NCBI GenBank assembly: GCA_016169945.1
Contig: JADLSH010000277.1
Span: 1,116,001-1,180,000, forward strand
Reading direction: 5' to 3'
Length of the DNA stretch: 64,000 bases
DNA from: Trachythela sp. YZ-2020
Lineage: Eukaryota; Cnidaria; Anthozoa; Malacalcyonacea; Clavulariidae
Below the pieces are notes generated by a model. That model searched no databases, was not told where the DNA came from, and was given only the letters and a program-made list of their open reading frames with translations. Positions 1 through 11,639 of the stretch are shown in pieces. The position numbers were made by a program, and so were the translations under genes. Every line of letters begins with the position of its first letter. The first letter of the stretch is position 1.

Positions 1-886
1 CTATGACATCATCACTCTAAACATATCCTGAATACTAATTACTTCCGTCCCTGGATGGGGGGGGGGTAACCTACTGATCCTGTTTTATGTTTTTCAAATA
101 TTCAAAAGCGCTATAACAGCTCGAGTTATTTGGTCTGCATATATTTTAAAATTTCCTTCCGTTGACGGTTTTACTTACTTGTAAAAACTGAAAAATCGCG
201 TCGCGTTCCCGAATCGCGTCCTGTGTGTCTGGGCCTTAAATTATATGGTTGAGTAGACATATGCTTTGTCTACAAATACAGTAAATTCTATGGCCAAACA
301 CATCATTGTAGATATGTTAAGATAAACAGAACCTATTTTGCCATAAAAATTGCATTATTCCAATACCAGACCCCTAGCCGTCCGCGACCCCGTAGGAGTG
401 AAGACAATTTTTAACTTAAAAAATACCCAAAACGTTAAAAAAAAATGAGCCAAGACGTAGTAAAAAAAACAAAAACTGACTTCCAAAAGAAGAAACCAAT
501 CTAAAAATTACTAATGTCAGTTCAAAAACAAATAGTCACGTTTTGGCACTGATGGTATTCCATAGACATGTACATGGCAAGCAGTCGTATTTATTTACAA
601 CTTTGTATTCCATTTAGGAATTTTTGATGGTCTAATTTTGCTAATTCTGTGATTGATATAACAAGCAAAAGAACTTGAATAACGTATCATGTAAAAAAAA
701 ATTAAAACATAACAACTCACGCCTTTGTGCAGAAGACTCTGCGATAGGGAGCCTTGCGCTGAAGTTGTTGCCAACAAACTATGAAATTTAATAAACGATA
801 AAATATAGATATGAAACAGGGAATTCTTAAGCAACATACAAAAGAAAGTATTGAGGTACTTCTAAAACAACCAGCTAGCTAAAACG
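1..886. other. AT-rich non-coding stretch
   Basis: I see no gene here. The stretch has a short G run near 57-67 and several A-rich runs around 410-500. Short open frames lack any recognisable domain or codon pattern. It ends at the left target duplication of the next element. Confidence 0.5.
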
Positions 887-940
887 AGAGGATATGAGGC
901 CATGAGGAGTGATCAGGGACAGAATTTATAATAAGTTGAG

Positions 941-1150
941 TTATGCAGTTCAGATAGGATGTTATGCAGTTCATTTTAGTCATTAATATTATGCAGTTCA
1001 GATACGATGTTATGCAGTTGATTTGTGTTGTTATGCAGTTGATTAGTTCTATTTTGCAGTTAATTTGTTTTATTATGCAGTTCTCTAATGCAGTTCAGAC
1101 TTTTGATTCGATGTTATGCAGTTGATTTGTTTTGTTATGCAGTTCTGTTG
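941..1150. repeat. Subterminal TATGCAGTT repeat cluster
   Basis: About ten copies of TATGCAGTT or a one-base variant lie at irregular spacing of about 15-30 bp. They are joined by GA, CA and TTTGT-rich spacers. Three inverted copies occur near 4725-4785 at the other end of the element. Such clusters are often transposase-binding arrays, which is inference here. Confidence 0.8.
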
Positions 1151-1351
1151 GGCACTTTTGATGTGTCATGCACCCGCAAATCTTTGCACAGATATTTGTC
1201 TCCGCTCGAAATTCAAAATGACGTATGCCGTCTATGGCAACAAAACGGAGTTTTACTACATCCCGGGCGTTCTTTGTCAGTGCCCGCGATCACAATTAGG
1301 ATTATCAGCGGTATATGATGATAACATTGAGTGTTTCCAGAGGAGTGTTTC

Positions 1352-1456
1352 TTTGTGTTCCTAATGTTTCCTTCTGATCCTTACTCCTACATCATTGCCT
1401 AACCCTAACCCTAACCCTAACCCTAACCCAGAAGGAAACATTAGGAAACACAATGT
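1352..1456. repeat. Hairpin with an internal telomere-like (CCCTAA)n tract
   Basis: Five CCCTAA units (the complement of TTAGGG) sit at about 1400-1430. Flanking them are inverted arms: TGTTCCTAATGTTTCCTTCT on the left and its near-complement just after the telomeric tract. The tract therefore forms part of the loop of a stem of over 20 bp. Confidence 0.75.
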
Positions 1457-2129
1457 AGTAACACGATGTAGTAAAATCCAACAAAACGACTCTGGAAATA
1501 TCTCAAAAACGGTAAGATGTTTACTTATTTACCATTGCCTATGTCAGCTAAAATACTTTTCATATATGTATAACGTTGTCGAATTTTCCATACGAAATTC
1601 AATCATCACTAAAATTAAAAGTTAGTATATTTGTCATGCATAATCTGATATCTGACTTCTATGATTTTGGCATTACACATGCGGCATTACATATATATTT
1701 ACTGCCATGAACGACAATACCCATCCACACCATCATATTTTTGAAAGAAGTAGTGAACATGAGAGCCCAAACGTACACTGACTAATTAACATTAGAATAA
1801 TAGAATTTGGAAGCACTGGCATTAAGTTATGCTACAAACAACTTACAAATTGGTTATGCATTACTGACATTAGATATTTACAATCCAATTGCTATTGGGA
1901 ACATATATAAAATACAATGCTGATATGGCACATAAATATCTTAAAATTTTGCACCTGGCCTTTCTCTGAAATATCGCTTAAAGTCAAGCTTCATGGAAAA
2001 ATTGATTGGTATGCTGGGAAAAGTGCACACAATATAATTTTGAGCTCTGAATATGGTGTGTCAGCTATCACTGCAGCCCCTTAAGAAAATATTGCAATTT
2101 GGTATTGATTCATATCTTACTAACTAAGA

Positions 2130-3990
2130 AAGGCCAAAAAAGATTATTATTCCTCGAAAATAGCTGGTCAAAAATTTAATCCCAAGAAAGCTTGGAAAAG
2201 TATAAACAACTTGTTAGGTAGGCAAAACAAACAAACTGTGGTAAATGAACTAAATGTAGGTCAAAATAATTTAACAAGTCCTGAAGATATTGCAGAGGGT
2301 TTTAATAATTATTTTTCAAATATTGGCCCTGATCTAGCTAGCAAAATAGATTCTTCAAATTGCAATTTTGAAACATATGTAAAAAATGCTAAATCAGAGT
2401 TTGCTGCATTCCAGCCTGTTACTGTCAGTCATGTTTCTCGTCTTTTACTGTACATGGACTTTCTGGCAATAAAGCCACTGGCATTGATATTTCTTGCAAA
2501 ATTATTAAATTAGCTGCACCTGTTATCTCAGATTCACTGACACTTATTTTTAATCAGGCTATTACTCTATCTTCTTTTCCTGATGAGTGGAAAATTATAG
2601 TATTCCTGGAAACTACAGACCAATATCAGTTTTACCGGCCATTAGTAAAATTATGGAACGAATATTATATGATCAACTGTATAATTATTTAACAAAATTT
2701 GAGCTTCTCAGTGATTCCCAATTTGGATTTCGAAAATTTCACTCCACAGCTAGTGCATTACTAGACTGTACTAATGAATGGTATGTGAATCTAGACAGAA
2801 AAATGTTTAACCAGTAGTTTTAATTGATTTGAAGAAAGCCTTTGATACTGTTGATCATAAAAATTCTGTTGAGCAAATTGGAGCTATATGGAATAAAAGG
2901 GCAAGCTCTAACTTTTCTCAAATCTTATCTCACAAACCGAAACCAGAAATGCCAAATAAAAAACTCCTTTTCATCTGACCGCTTGATCAAATGTGGTGTG
3001 CCACAAGGCTCTATCTTAGGGCCATTATTCTTTTTGTTGTACATCAATGATATGCCTCATTGTCTAAGCAAAACAAAACCAAGGTTATTTGCTGATGACA
3101 CAAATTTGACTGCTTCAGCAAATTCTTTGACTGACCTAGAGACTGCAGTAAATTCTGATTTGGAGAACCTAAGAAAATGGTTAAAAGCCAATAAACTTAG
3201 CCTCAATGTAGCTAAGACAGAGTTTATGTTAGTTGGCTCAAAACCTAACTCGGACTATCATCCGAATGTTCTCTTTGAAAATAAATTAATTAAACAAATT
3301 CATGAATGCAAAACTCTTGGAGTGACAATTGACCAGCATTTATCTTGGAAAAGTAACACTGAAAATATTTGCAAAAAGGTAACAGCAGGAATCTCTGTTA
3401 TTCGTCGAATCAAACCATTTGTTGAGCAAGATACACTTATTTTGATTTATAACGCTATTGTTCGTCCATACTTTGACTACTGCTGTGAAGTATGGGATGT
3501 ATTTGACAAAACTCAATCAAAACGACTCCAAAAACTGCAAAATAGAGCAGCTAGAATTATTCTGAATGTAAGCAATGACGTAGATCATACGATTGCTTTG
3601 GGTGCTTTGCTTTGTGCTGGGAGCCACTCCAAAGAGAAAGGAAAAAAGCTAAAGCAAAAATTATGTATAAGTTATTAAACAAAATGGGTCCCAAATCACT
3701 CACAAATCTATTTTCGTATAAGAGTGAGAAAACTAATTATCACCTTCGGGACATTTCAAGTGGTCTTTGTTTACCAAAACCACGTACAAATAACATGAAA
3801 AATAGTTTTATGTACGACGGAGCACACCTTTGGAATTCTATTCCAAAATAAATTAGGGAAAGCAAATCACTTCCTTCCTTTCGTAATAAAATCGCTGATC
3901 ACAGCAGTGCGTAAAAAACTATTGTATTAAATAATTTACCTGTAAATAGTCTAAAACCTTCATTCATTTGTTAATTACTCCATATCTCTT
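2130..3990 (+). pseudogene. Broken non-LTR retrotransposon reverse transcriptase (LINE 1)
   Basis: Frames at 2211-2513, 2587-2817, 2842-3678 and 3612-3851 together give a reverse transcriptase with its C-terminal part. Visible motifs are NYRPISVLP, QFGFRK, the DLKKAFDTVDH palm motif, GVPQGSILGP and the catalytic FADD. The C-terminal region has a VRPYFDYC-like segment and a terminal HLWNSIP motif. At least four frame breaks separate these parts. The endonuclease and ORF1 are missing, so this is a 5'-truncated copy. It lies inside the 9-bp-TSD element and resembles CR1/L2/Rex-type LINEs. Confidence 0.9.
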
Positions 3991-4050
3991 AAAACTTACA
4001 TATTTTGTAAATAGCTTATTATTTTCTACAATAACAATTATTTTTAACAA

Positions 4051-4190
4051 CTTACTAACTTCGACTGTTCGGTCTGTACGGTAAAATATCAAGCCTCGGT
4101 CTTGCTGTATTGACCTCGCTATCGCTCGGTCAATACAGCAAGACCTCAGCTTGATATTTTACCGTACAGACCTCACGCTCAGTTAGTAAG
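4051..4190. mobile_element. Hairpin MITE of about 140 bp
   Basis: The segment GGTCTGTACGGTAAAATATC at 4071-4090 is matched by its inverted copy ending at 4172. The inner arms CTTGCTGTATTGACC and GGTCAATACAGCAAG pair as well. The outermost ends TTACTAACT and AGTTAGTAA are also complementary. Nearly the whole element folds on itself. It lies just past the 3' end of LINE 1. Confidence 0.85.
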
Positions 4191-4874
4191 TAATTAATAA
4201 TGACTTATGAGACACTTAAAATTATTGTATATTTTTACTTTCAGTAAACCAAATTAAGCTTTGTTTTCACAAATTGAAAACAAAAATAGTAAAAAGTATG
4301 ATCTATAGGGATATGTGAGGATAAAACAGGGTATTTTAGAAATGCTACTGGTTTAATTAATAGGTCTAAAAATGTATTGAAATTTTCATTGGAATATTCC
4401 ATCTACAAAACACCTTTGACTGTTTTAGAGTACACTGCTGCACAAATAGCGAAGGCTCAATTTTGTAAGTCTCTGAAACTCAGAAATGTTCAATCTGTGC
4501 TAGAAATTTCTAGTTGAGAGCTCTACTATATAATGCTACACGTAAATACTATACATTCCTATATTGATAACATGTTAGGTAGTGACATAGGTAGTAATCA
4601 GGTAGTAACAGATTGGAAGGAAATCAGGAAGGAAATTCCAATATTTTGGGAAGGACATTTTGTTCGGAGGAAGGATAAAAAAGGGATATTTTGCTTCAAC
4701 GGAGTGAAAGCACTGAACAGAACTGCATAACAAAATAGAACAAATCAACTGCATAATAATCGTATCTGAACTGCATAACTGAACTGATTAGTTTTGGCCT
4801 GGATCACTCCTCATAAGAGGATATATTTAACTGTCTATCAGTGAGTTTTGATCATGACAAATCTGTTTCATAGT

Positions 4875-5158
4875 GCACCTATCATTTGTTTCCACCACCC
4901 CCTGGGGAATTTTACAACCAATTTCTGCCCATGTGACGCCAGTGACGGCGTTTGATAACAAATTTCAGCTTTCACTTTGTATCTGTATGTCTGTTGGAAC
5001 CAGGATGACAATATTTCAACATATGTTCCCCCAGGTAGGCGAATTTGACAAAGTTGCTTTGCCTCAAGGTGGGGAAATTGACACACAAAATTTAAATATT
5101 CAAATGCCCAGGGGTCTGCCCACCCTCCAGAGGGTGGTGAAAACAAATGATAGGTGCA
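4875..5158. mobile_element. MITE of 284 bp with TIRs starting TGCACCTATCATTTG
   Basis: TGCACCTATCATTTGTTTCC at the left end is matched in inverted form by the right end (CAAATGATAGGTGCA), and the pairing continues into CCACCACCC. TAG flanks both ends, which could be a 3-bp target duplication. Overlapping open frames on both strands follow from this inverted symmetry and are not genes. Confidence 0.75.
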
Positions 5159-6277
5159 TAGCACCATATTCAAAGTGATATTTCTGCCATTATACACCGA
5201 GATTTGCATTAATAGTTGTCTAAAAAAATACTTACTTGCTCCGGTGCAGTTATATCTACAGGCGGGATAGCACGACTCCCGGGCAAATATGCATGGTGGC
5301 CTTGTGCAGACTTTTTACTTTTGCTTCCTCCCATATTAAATCTCCCGAATTAACGTCTTTTATAAAAAAAAATCCATAAAATTGCTTCAAAATTCATCGT
5401 TGATCATTCCACAGGGTGTAGATTATTTATTTGAATGTTTTATTGTAATAATGACATCTTAAAACTGATATAAACTATTTGAAATCACAACGTATGCAAT
5501 ACACTAATGCAATACAGCAATAATCAACCAAATATATCCAATATGGCAGAGTATGCCCGTTCGCAGGTTGGGTGGTGTGCATGACGCACTGAGCTATATA
5601 TTAATACCTGGACACAGAGTAGACACAACCAGAGGTCTCACTTCAGGCAAAATGCGCAACCGGCCGCTATTCTGTCTGATGATGACTTTGAAATAGAGTC
5701 GAAAATTTACAGTCTCTCAAACTCGTCTTGTTTTATTCATATTTTGAATTTCAAAACAACATTATTCTTCGGAATTTGTTTCTTTCTTTATTTTCTTAAT
5801 TGTCGGCCGCCGCCCGCCATGTTCCTAGCCATTGCGGTAACGAGAGGCATTCACCCACCCGAACAAGATTGCGGCCGATATTTCCGAAAAACAACCGGCA
5901 TAAGAAACCCTTGTTATTTTTTTTACAACGGTTTACCTTGACTGAAGTTGTGATTTTAAAACAACATTAAATAGTTAACTCGAATTTTTGCGATATTTTT
6001 ACGTCTAAAAGGTCTAAAAATGACTGCCATTTTGAACGTTTTCGGGGGGGGGGTGATATCTCTCCTTTGCGCACTGACTAAGCATCGGTTACGCTCAAAA
6101 CATTGGGATTTGATACAGTAAGTAACAGTAACAGTAAATACAGTAACACAGTGAGACTTCTGGTTATCTACTCTGTGACCTGGAGGACATGATGCTAATG
6201 TTGGCCAGGCAGAAATGTGAAGCAAAAAACATGGCGGATTTTGGCCTTTGTGACGCCATATTGACGCCACTGGTAAC
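5159..6277. other. Non-coding stretch
   Basis: No gene is supported. There is a G run near 6044-6053 and a short TAACAGTAA repetition near 6120-6146. The open frames at 5744-5941 and 5956-6318 show no family signature. Confidence 0.4.
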
Positions 6278-7292
6278 CACTGGTAACAGGTGGGAATTTT
6301 GCCAGCGCTGGTCAACAAATTGCGGGCGCATGCAAAAAATTATTTCAAAATTTGTTAAAATGAGCAAAAACAAGTTTTCGAGTGTCTTTTTTGGCAACAA
6401 ACAGTGGATTTATCAGTTAAAATACTTTTCTACAACGTTTATGACAAAATAAACAGGACGAACGAAATTGGACTGAAATCAGAGAATTATAAAGGATATT
6501 ATTCTGCGACGAAACATGAGCCAAATTTTCAACTTCAGATTGTAAAAAATCTAGCCGAGAGTCTGAAAACGAGACTATCCTTAAACGATAGTCTGAAGCT
6601 TTCTTAACCATTAATCAAAGTATAAGATGGATATAAAAATTCGCGCTGATACCAAAAACGGCGCGACTATTTATGCGATCTGAAATTGTTCACAAAAGTA
6701 TGCTGCCAGAAATTCTATGTTTACTATTCTTGCATGTTAAAGCGATTCGGTTGAGAGATTAAAGCCCATTGATTCCAGAAAAATGGGCAGTTTTGAAATC
6801 ATATGAATATTTTGCCCTTTTTCTCTAATATAGTAAATAGTAATTCAACGTGTGAAAATCAGCACAGTGAAATGATAAAGAAATAAAATATTTCAAAATT
6901 TTGTCAAGAGCCTCAAAAACCAAATACGGTTTAAAATACCCCTACATTATATTGGGGAAGAATTTGTTTACATCAAAATTCGCGCTAGTACGAATTTTGG
7001 GGATTTTCTGGGATTTTCCGTCGAATTCCGAGAGTCTCCGATCTTTTCCGATACGTACAAAGATGTTTCTTTGCGCAATTTTTAAATTTTTAAAAATTAT
7101 TATTCATTTGCTTGCACTCTCAGTTAATCAATCAATCAATTAAATAATTTCAGTTGGTAGAAAAAACTAGCTCAAAATTGTAAGAATCGCTCGGAAATTC
7201 AATAGCCGAGTTTACTCGCCCCAGGTCTCATTTCTAATAACCGCGCGAAATCCAACGCATGCTCAAACAAAATTCCCTCCTGTTGCCACTGG
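6278..7292. mobile_element. Fold-back dispersed element, copy X
   Basis: CCACTGGTAACAGGTGGGAA at the left is answered by TTCCCTCCTGTTGCCACTGG at the right, giving inverted ends of about 35 bp. The interior (for example the ATTCGCGCTGATACCAAAAACG segment near 6638, and the TTTACTCGCCCCAGGTCTCA segment near 7211) recurs in inverted orientation at 32080-32500. It is a shorter relative of the element spanning 32-37.8 kb. No coding capacity is visible. Confidence 0.75.
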
Positions 7293-7665
7293 TCCTAAAT
7301 GCCCATAATAATTACCACTGAACAACCGCGATCCTCATCTAAAACGGACTCTTTCACCCCCCTCGTTTTTTTTGTTTCAAAACCTCACATCTTTTTTGTA
7401 ATGTGAAGAGAAAATTGAGATTTAACTCTCGTAGAGCCTTCGATTTAAAAAAACAGGCACATGTTCGCCAGACTTTCTTCTTTGACAGCTCCCTGTAATA
7501 GCACATTTTTATTTCAAAACTGACTGATCAGACGATCGACTATACAGAAAGCTAGACTTTGGAAAACTAGATGTTCGGTTATTTCACATTTCTTGGAGTT
7601 TGTTACAGACAATCTACAGTACCAAACAACAACACACCAATCATTATTATCCGTCCTGATCCAAA

Positions 7666-8352
7666 ATGGCGACCTCTTCTGATAGTTCTAATCAGTATTT
7701 TGCGGGTTTTTTCAACGAAAGCCGCTGTGGTGGGAGAACTTTGCATTAGCTTACTGGGGATTAGAATGAACGCGCTTCTTATTAATGCACATATACAGGA
7801 TCCCTACAAAATTCTAAAGAGTACATCTTCACCTTTTATCGTGAATATTGCAGTCGTCGATTTCCTAGCATCTTGTCTATTTCTCGCAATTCATTCCTTG
7901 TTGGTTATCCTTCTGTTTGATACGCAACACATTGGACACAATAAAATTGTACGCCGATTTATGGACTTTCCACGATAAATTCCCTGACATCGTTTTTAAT
8001 TTTAAAAGAGGAAACAACGCAAAGAGCTCTATACAAGACAGGATAGTAACGAGTAACGAAACAAATGTCAGGACGGTACAAACACGACTACGAAACGAGC
8101 AAAATTTTCTTAATACAATTGCAATCGTTAGTTTTATAATGGCTATCACTCTACCTCCGGTTTTAATCCTTGTCTTAGCATATTATATAATTATCGAGTC
8201 TCCTGAAACCAACAAACTAAAAAGTGTAATTGCGTCCGGGCTAACTGCAGCGTCTCTAAATTTTATCGTCATGCATCTCCTTTGTGTATGTTTGGCGTTG
8301 GCTGAAATATCGCAAGACATACAAAAATCTCTACTGCTGTATATTCAATTAA
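7666..8352 (+). pseudogene. Broken rhodopsin-like GPCR, copy A
   Basis: The shared start context AAAATGGCGA puts an ATG at 7666. After a frameshift in a T run near 7708 the frame reads through a TM1 end and TM2: an N-A-L-L-I turn, a DPYKILK loop and FIVNIAVVDFLAS, a class A TM2 pattern. The DNA then jumps near 7940 straight to the third cytoplasmic loop, so TM3-TM5 are deleted when compared with the 46.4-kb copy. TM6 (IMAITLPP in place of CWxP) and TM7 follow. A second frameshift near TM7 separates it from a helix-8-like WRWLKYRKTYKNL segment ending at the TAA at 8350-8352. The family looks like the orphan amine-like receptors common in cnidarians; the ligand is unknown. Confidence 0.8.
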
Positions 8353-8639
8353 TTTTGAGTAGTTTGGAAGTATCTTTGTTATCCTTTCAATAAGTTATTG
8401 TGAGATTGCCCATGTGAATACATCATAAATTACAAAGAATATAGAGTATCAAAATTTGGTTAAACTCAATCACGTGATTTTGCAATAAATAAGATCCATT
8501 TCTTGGATTTCAGCACGTACAAATATGGCGATAAAGTTTCATTTGAATATTAGTAATGTTTTTATTATCGCATCAACAAGTTGAAGTAATCACTATAAAG
8601 AGTTGAAAATAATTTAACATTTAACTGAGTTTGAGACTG

Positions 8640-8890
8640 CTGCCAACTTGATCAAACATTGTCCACATACGACTGGATTCTATATGGGATGAAGTATGCC
8701 GATAAAGCCATAATGTCCTGCTGAACTGAATGAAGTTTTCGAACAATTATTAGGACTAGATGATATACAAAGTTTTCCAATTTAGGACTGGGTGAAGTTT
8801 CATCAAGTTCTACGACTGGATGAAGCTTGATAAAGTCTTACGAGGGAATGAAATATCATACAGTACTGAGAGTGCGATGAACTCCTATAT
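8640..8890. repeat. Degenerate short tandem repeats of the GACTGGATGAAG type
   Basis: Variants of GACTGGATGAAGTTTGAT recur about six times at irregular spacing. No protein is implied. The surrounding 8353-9345 region is otherwise non-coding. Its first about 110 bp (8370-8480) is shared with the flank of the GPCR copy at 47.5 kb. Confidence 0.45.
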
Positions 8891-9345
8891 ATGACAGGAA
8901 GTATTAGGTATCATTTCAAATCGTACAATGTATAGAAATTTAGACACTGCCTTGCATTTGAGAGCAGTTGAAATTGTCGGAAATAATTTTATATTTCATG
9001 AATCATCTGCTCAAAATTATTATTAATAGTTCTCAACCGTAATAAAAAATTACAACATAATCAATATTTCAATTAAACTACTTTATTTAAAGCGAGGCGA
9101 GCAATTTAGGAAGCCAACACGCACGAACATCTGCTGAAAGCGCAAGATCTTTCGGCCATATGACCAATTGCAATTAAACTTTATCATGTATAGCAAGTAA
9201 AAGAACGATAACGTAAAATGTCGATCAAAACAAAAATGTCGTGTAAATATTTCATTTCATATTACACATGGGCCAACCCATGTACGGTGCCCCATGAGAT
9301 CATGCGTGCGGAGGAGGCTACATCGGGACGAGTTTTCATTTATTT

Positions 9346-9777
9346 AACAATTATTCGCCGAAGGCGAGGTGAATATCGGTGAATAAAAACCGAGACGAAG
9401 TCATACATACATTATTCAGCTCACTCCCCATTGGGGCTTTTCAGTGACCGATTACATCAAGTATCCAGCTTACCTATATTATGTACTTAACCTACATTAT
9501 TTATTTTTACAATTGTGATATTACTGTCCTAATCTGTCTATCCTAACCCACCCTGTCAACTTTCCCTGTGGGAGGAAACCGGAGTGCCCGGAGAAAACCC
9601 ACGACTTTCGACAGAGCGTTGACTTACTCTTTTCACATGAGTGTGATGAGTGTCCTCAATGAGAATCGAACTCAAGACTCAGAGGTGAAAGGCGCTTGCT
9701 CTGACAACTGCGCCACCGAAGCCCCAGTCAGGGTTTTTATTCACCGATGTTCACCGACCCCGAGGTGAATAATTGTT
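9346..9777. mobile_element. Hairpin MITE split by a SINE
   Basis: The left half (9346-9403) carries ACAATTATTCGCC and GGTGAATATCGGTGAATAAA. The right half (9726-9777) carries their inverted counterparts, ending in GGTGAATAATTGT. The two halves would fold into a hairpin of about 105 bp if the SINE between them were absent. Confidence 0.8.
9404..9725 (-). mobile_element. tRNA-derived SINE, copy 1
   Basis: On the minus strand the element starts with a tRNA-like head. It has an A-box-like GTGGCGCAGTTGTCAGAGC and a B-box-like GAGTTCGATTCTC, the two internal RNA polymerase III promoter elements. A non-tRNA body of about 250 bp follows. It is flanked by AGTCA at 9399-9403 and 9726-9730, a short target duplication inside the host MITE. 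A second copy lies at 15.6 kb on the plus strand. Confidence 0.85.
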
Positions 9778-10111
9778 TTAGTAAAATTACGTAGGTGATT
9801 ATTAGGAAAGAAATAAAAAATGCACATTTCAAAAATATTTTAATTGAATATTTACGATGAAAGCGGCTTACAAACGCTTTAAGTGATTATCGCGTATTAA
9901 TCCGAGATAGCGCAACCAATCAGCATTGAGAATTTTCAATAATCATGTATGTAATTTTACTAAATACAGATATATTATTGAAAATTATAAAAATAAACGT
10001 CCTATGAAGGAATTAGTCATAGATTTAGCAGCTGATCATTCTATGCAAATTCTTAATTTTTTTATTACTCAATTATTCTGTATACACCTAGATCCGCGCT
10101 ATATACATTTC

Positions 10112-10830
10112 AGATTTCTTGGAGTTTGTTACAGACAATCTACGATATATACCAAACAATAACACACCAATCACTATTGACCGTGGTGACGAATTTAAAA
10201 TGGCGAACACTTCCTATAATTCAAATCAGTATTCTGCGTTTCCTTCAACGAAAGCCGCTGTGGCGGGAGAACTTCCCATCAACGTATTTGGGATTAAAAT
10301 AAACGCGCTTCTCATTACTGTACATATACAGGACCCTTCAAAATTCTAAGGAGTTCATCTTTGCCTTTCATCGTCATTATTGCAGTCTTCGTTCATTCCT
10401 TGTTGGTTATCATTCGCAACACATAAAAAACGATGCAATGGTACTCTTGCTCCCGCCGATTGAATGCCTTTTTCACTGCAATTGCATGTCCAATTTGGCA
10501 TCGAGTTAAAATAACGCCTCGTGTCTGTCTTGGCTTGCCTTGTGTTTTCGATGGAATTCTTTTGATTTTACATAATTTCCATGATGGTATCAAATATACT
10601 GCACATTTATCCTTTGCCCGAAATGGTGAACTATAATGTTTTTGTTAACAATCTGTTCTACATTGGAACTTTTATTATTTCGCAGAGATAACAATGCAAG
10701 GATCTCTACAAGCTATTAACGAAGCAAATGTCAGGCGATTCGAATACGACTAGGAAACAAGCAAAATTTTCTTCATACAATTGCAATTGTTTGTTTCATA
10801 ACGGCTATCACTCTACGTCTAACATTACCT
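10112..10830 (+). pseudogene. Broken rhodopsin-like GPCR, copy B
   Basis: The 5' flank (GAGTTTGTTACAGACAATCT) and the ATG context at 10200 match copies A and C. The first frame gives an N-terminus and TM1-like turn (IKINALLI, then HIQDP) and hits a stop at about 10349. Later fragments in other frames include the FPIWHRVKIT-type loop after TM3, seen as CPIWHRVKITPR near 10492, and the third-loop/TM6 region near 10720-10810. Several deletions and frameshifts make this the most decayed of the three main copies. Confidence 0.7.
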
Positions 10831-11008
10831 CAAACTTATTCACGTGGCCCAAAAATACAAGGCCTCTCTTGCAAAGCTACTAAAGCTACTAACTGTACTT
10901 CGATTTGTTAAATAAACAGACCGCTTCGCTGTTGCTATAACAAATATCGCTCAAGTTCACAGATAGACGAATTGAGCCGTATGATCCACTATGAAGCATT
11001 AAAGGTGC
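10831..11008. other. Spacer between GPCR copy B and LINE A
   Basis: Nothing recognisable apart from a short repeated GCTACTAAAGCTACTAA. Confidence 0.4.
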
Positions 11009-11392
11009 GTGAATACGGTCACGGTCATGGCGGTCGGTCATGCTTTACGAGCTCTGCGATATGTGTGTATGCTGCTGTATTTACGCTTTGTTTTAGTTGA
11101 AAACCTTCTACACTGGAATACAACTGGTGTACATAAAAGCAACTTATTCTATATTGCAAGTTGCTTGTCCGAGCCCTGTATAGAAAGTTTCAGGAGAACG
11201 CCACGTTTGTGTTCGAGCAACAAAGATCAGATGCCAAATTCAACCCGCATGGTTAACGTATGCAGAATTTTTACAAAAGCATCAATCTCGTTACTTCTCA
11301 TTCAGCTATCGAATGATGTTGAAATTCAGCCTGGTCCAACTGTTTTAGAAAAGGATCTCAACTTAAGTCACTGGAATATACAACACTTATGA
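11009..11392 (+). pseudogene. LINE ORF2 N-terminus with 2A-like motif (LINE A, 5' part)
   Basis: This 127-codon frame ends near LNLSHWNIQHL, which resembles the first strand of an AP-type endonuclease. Just before it, at 11306-11338, is SNDVEIQPGP, which fits the 2A ribosome-skipping consensus D-x-E-x-N-P-G-P except that Asn is replaced by Gln. 2A-like sequences at this place are known in non-LTR retrotransposons of sea urchins, lancelets, cnidarians and others. The frame stops as the endonuclease begins; most of that domain is missing. Joining this piece to the RT at 11.6 kb is inference from order and strand. Confidence 0.65.
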
Positions 11393-11639
11393 CTCGCAAA
11401 ATCACTCGCCTTCGGCTCGAGATTTCGCGCGCTTTTCTTAACTCTCGCAACATTCCCAAGTGTTTGGATCAGGCCATCCAAACACGGAAACCATAAAGTA
11501 ATTGTATAATCTTTGTGGTCGTTTACAGGTTAATTTAAATATGCATGCATGCAATATTTGAACGTATTCTAAAGAAAACAATGACATGAATAATGAGCAA
11601 CACTATACTCATTTGCATTAGAATATATAATTATATGAC
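11393..11639. other. Unassigned insert or deletion scar within LINE A
   Basis: This stretch replaces most of the endonuclease. It begins with a G+C-richer segment (CTCGCCTTCGGCTCGAG) and contains a small hairpin, GTGTTTGGAT...ATCCAAACAC, near 11460-11485. No coding signal is seen. Confidence 0.4.

Larger units (their letters stand above)
887..4824. mobile_element. Long-TIR (fold-back) DNA element with 9-bp target duplication
   Basis: The string AGAGGATAT occurs at 887-895 and again at 4816-4824. Just inside both copies lie inverted ends containing ATGAGGAGTGATC, so the element proper is about 896-4815. The right inverted end is about 130 bp. Both ends carry subterminal copies of TTATGCAGTT in opposite orientation, about ten on the left and three on the right. 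A 9-bp duplication with long inverted ends full of short subterminal repeats is typical of Mutator-like elements, but no transposase is visible, so the superfamily is inference. The interior holds a LINE, a hairpin MITE and a telomere-like repeat. A 65-codon frame at 4533-4730 has no recognisable domain. Confidence 0.75.

Noticed and set aside
4868..5209. Overlapping 100-codon frames on both strands
   Set aside because: They lie in a MITE whose inverted ends create mirrored open frames.
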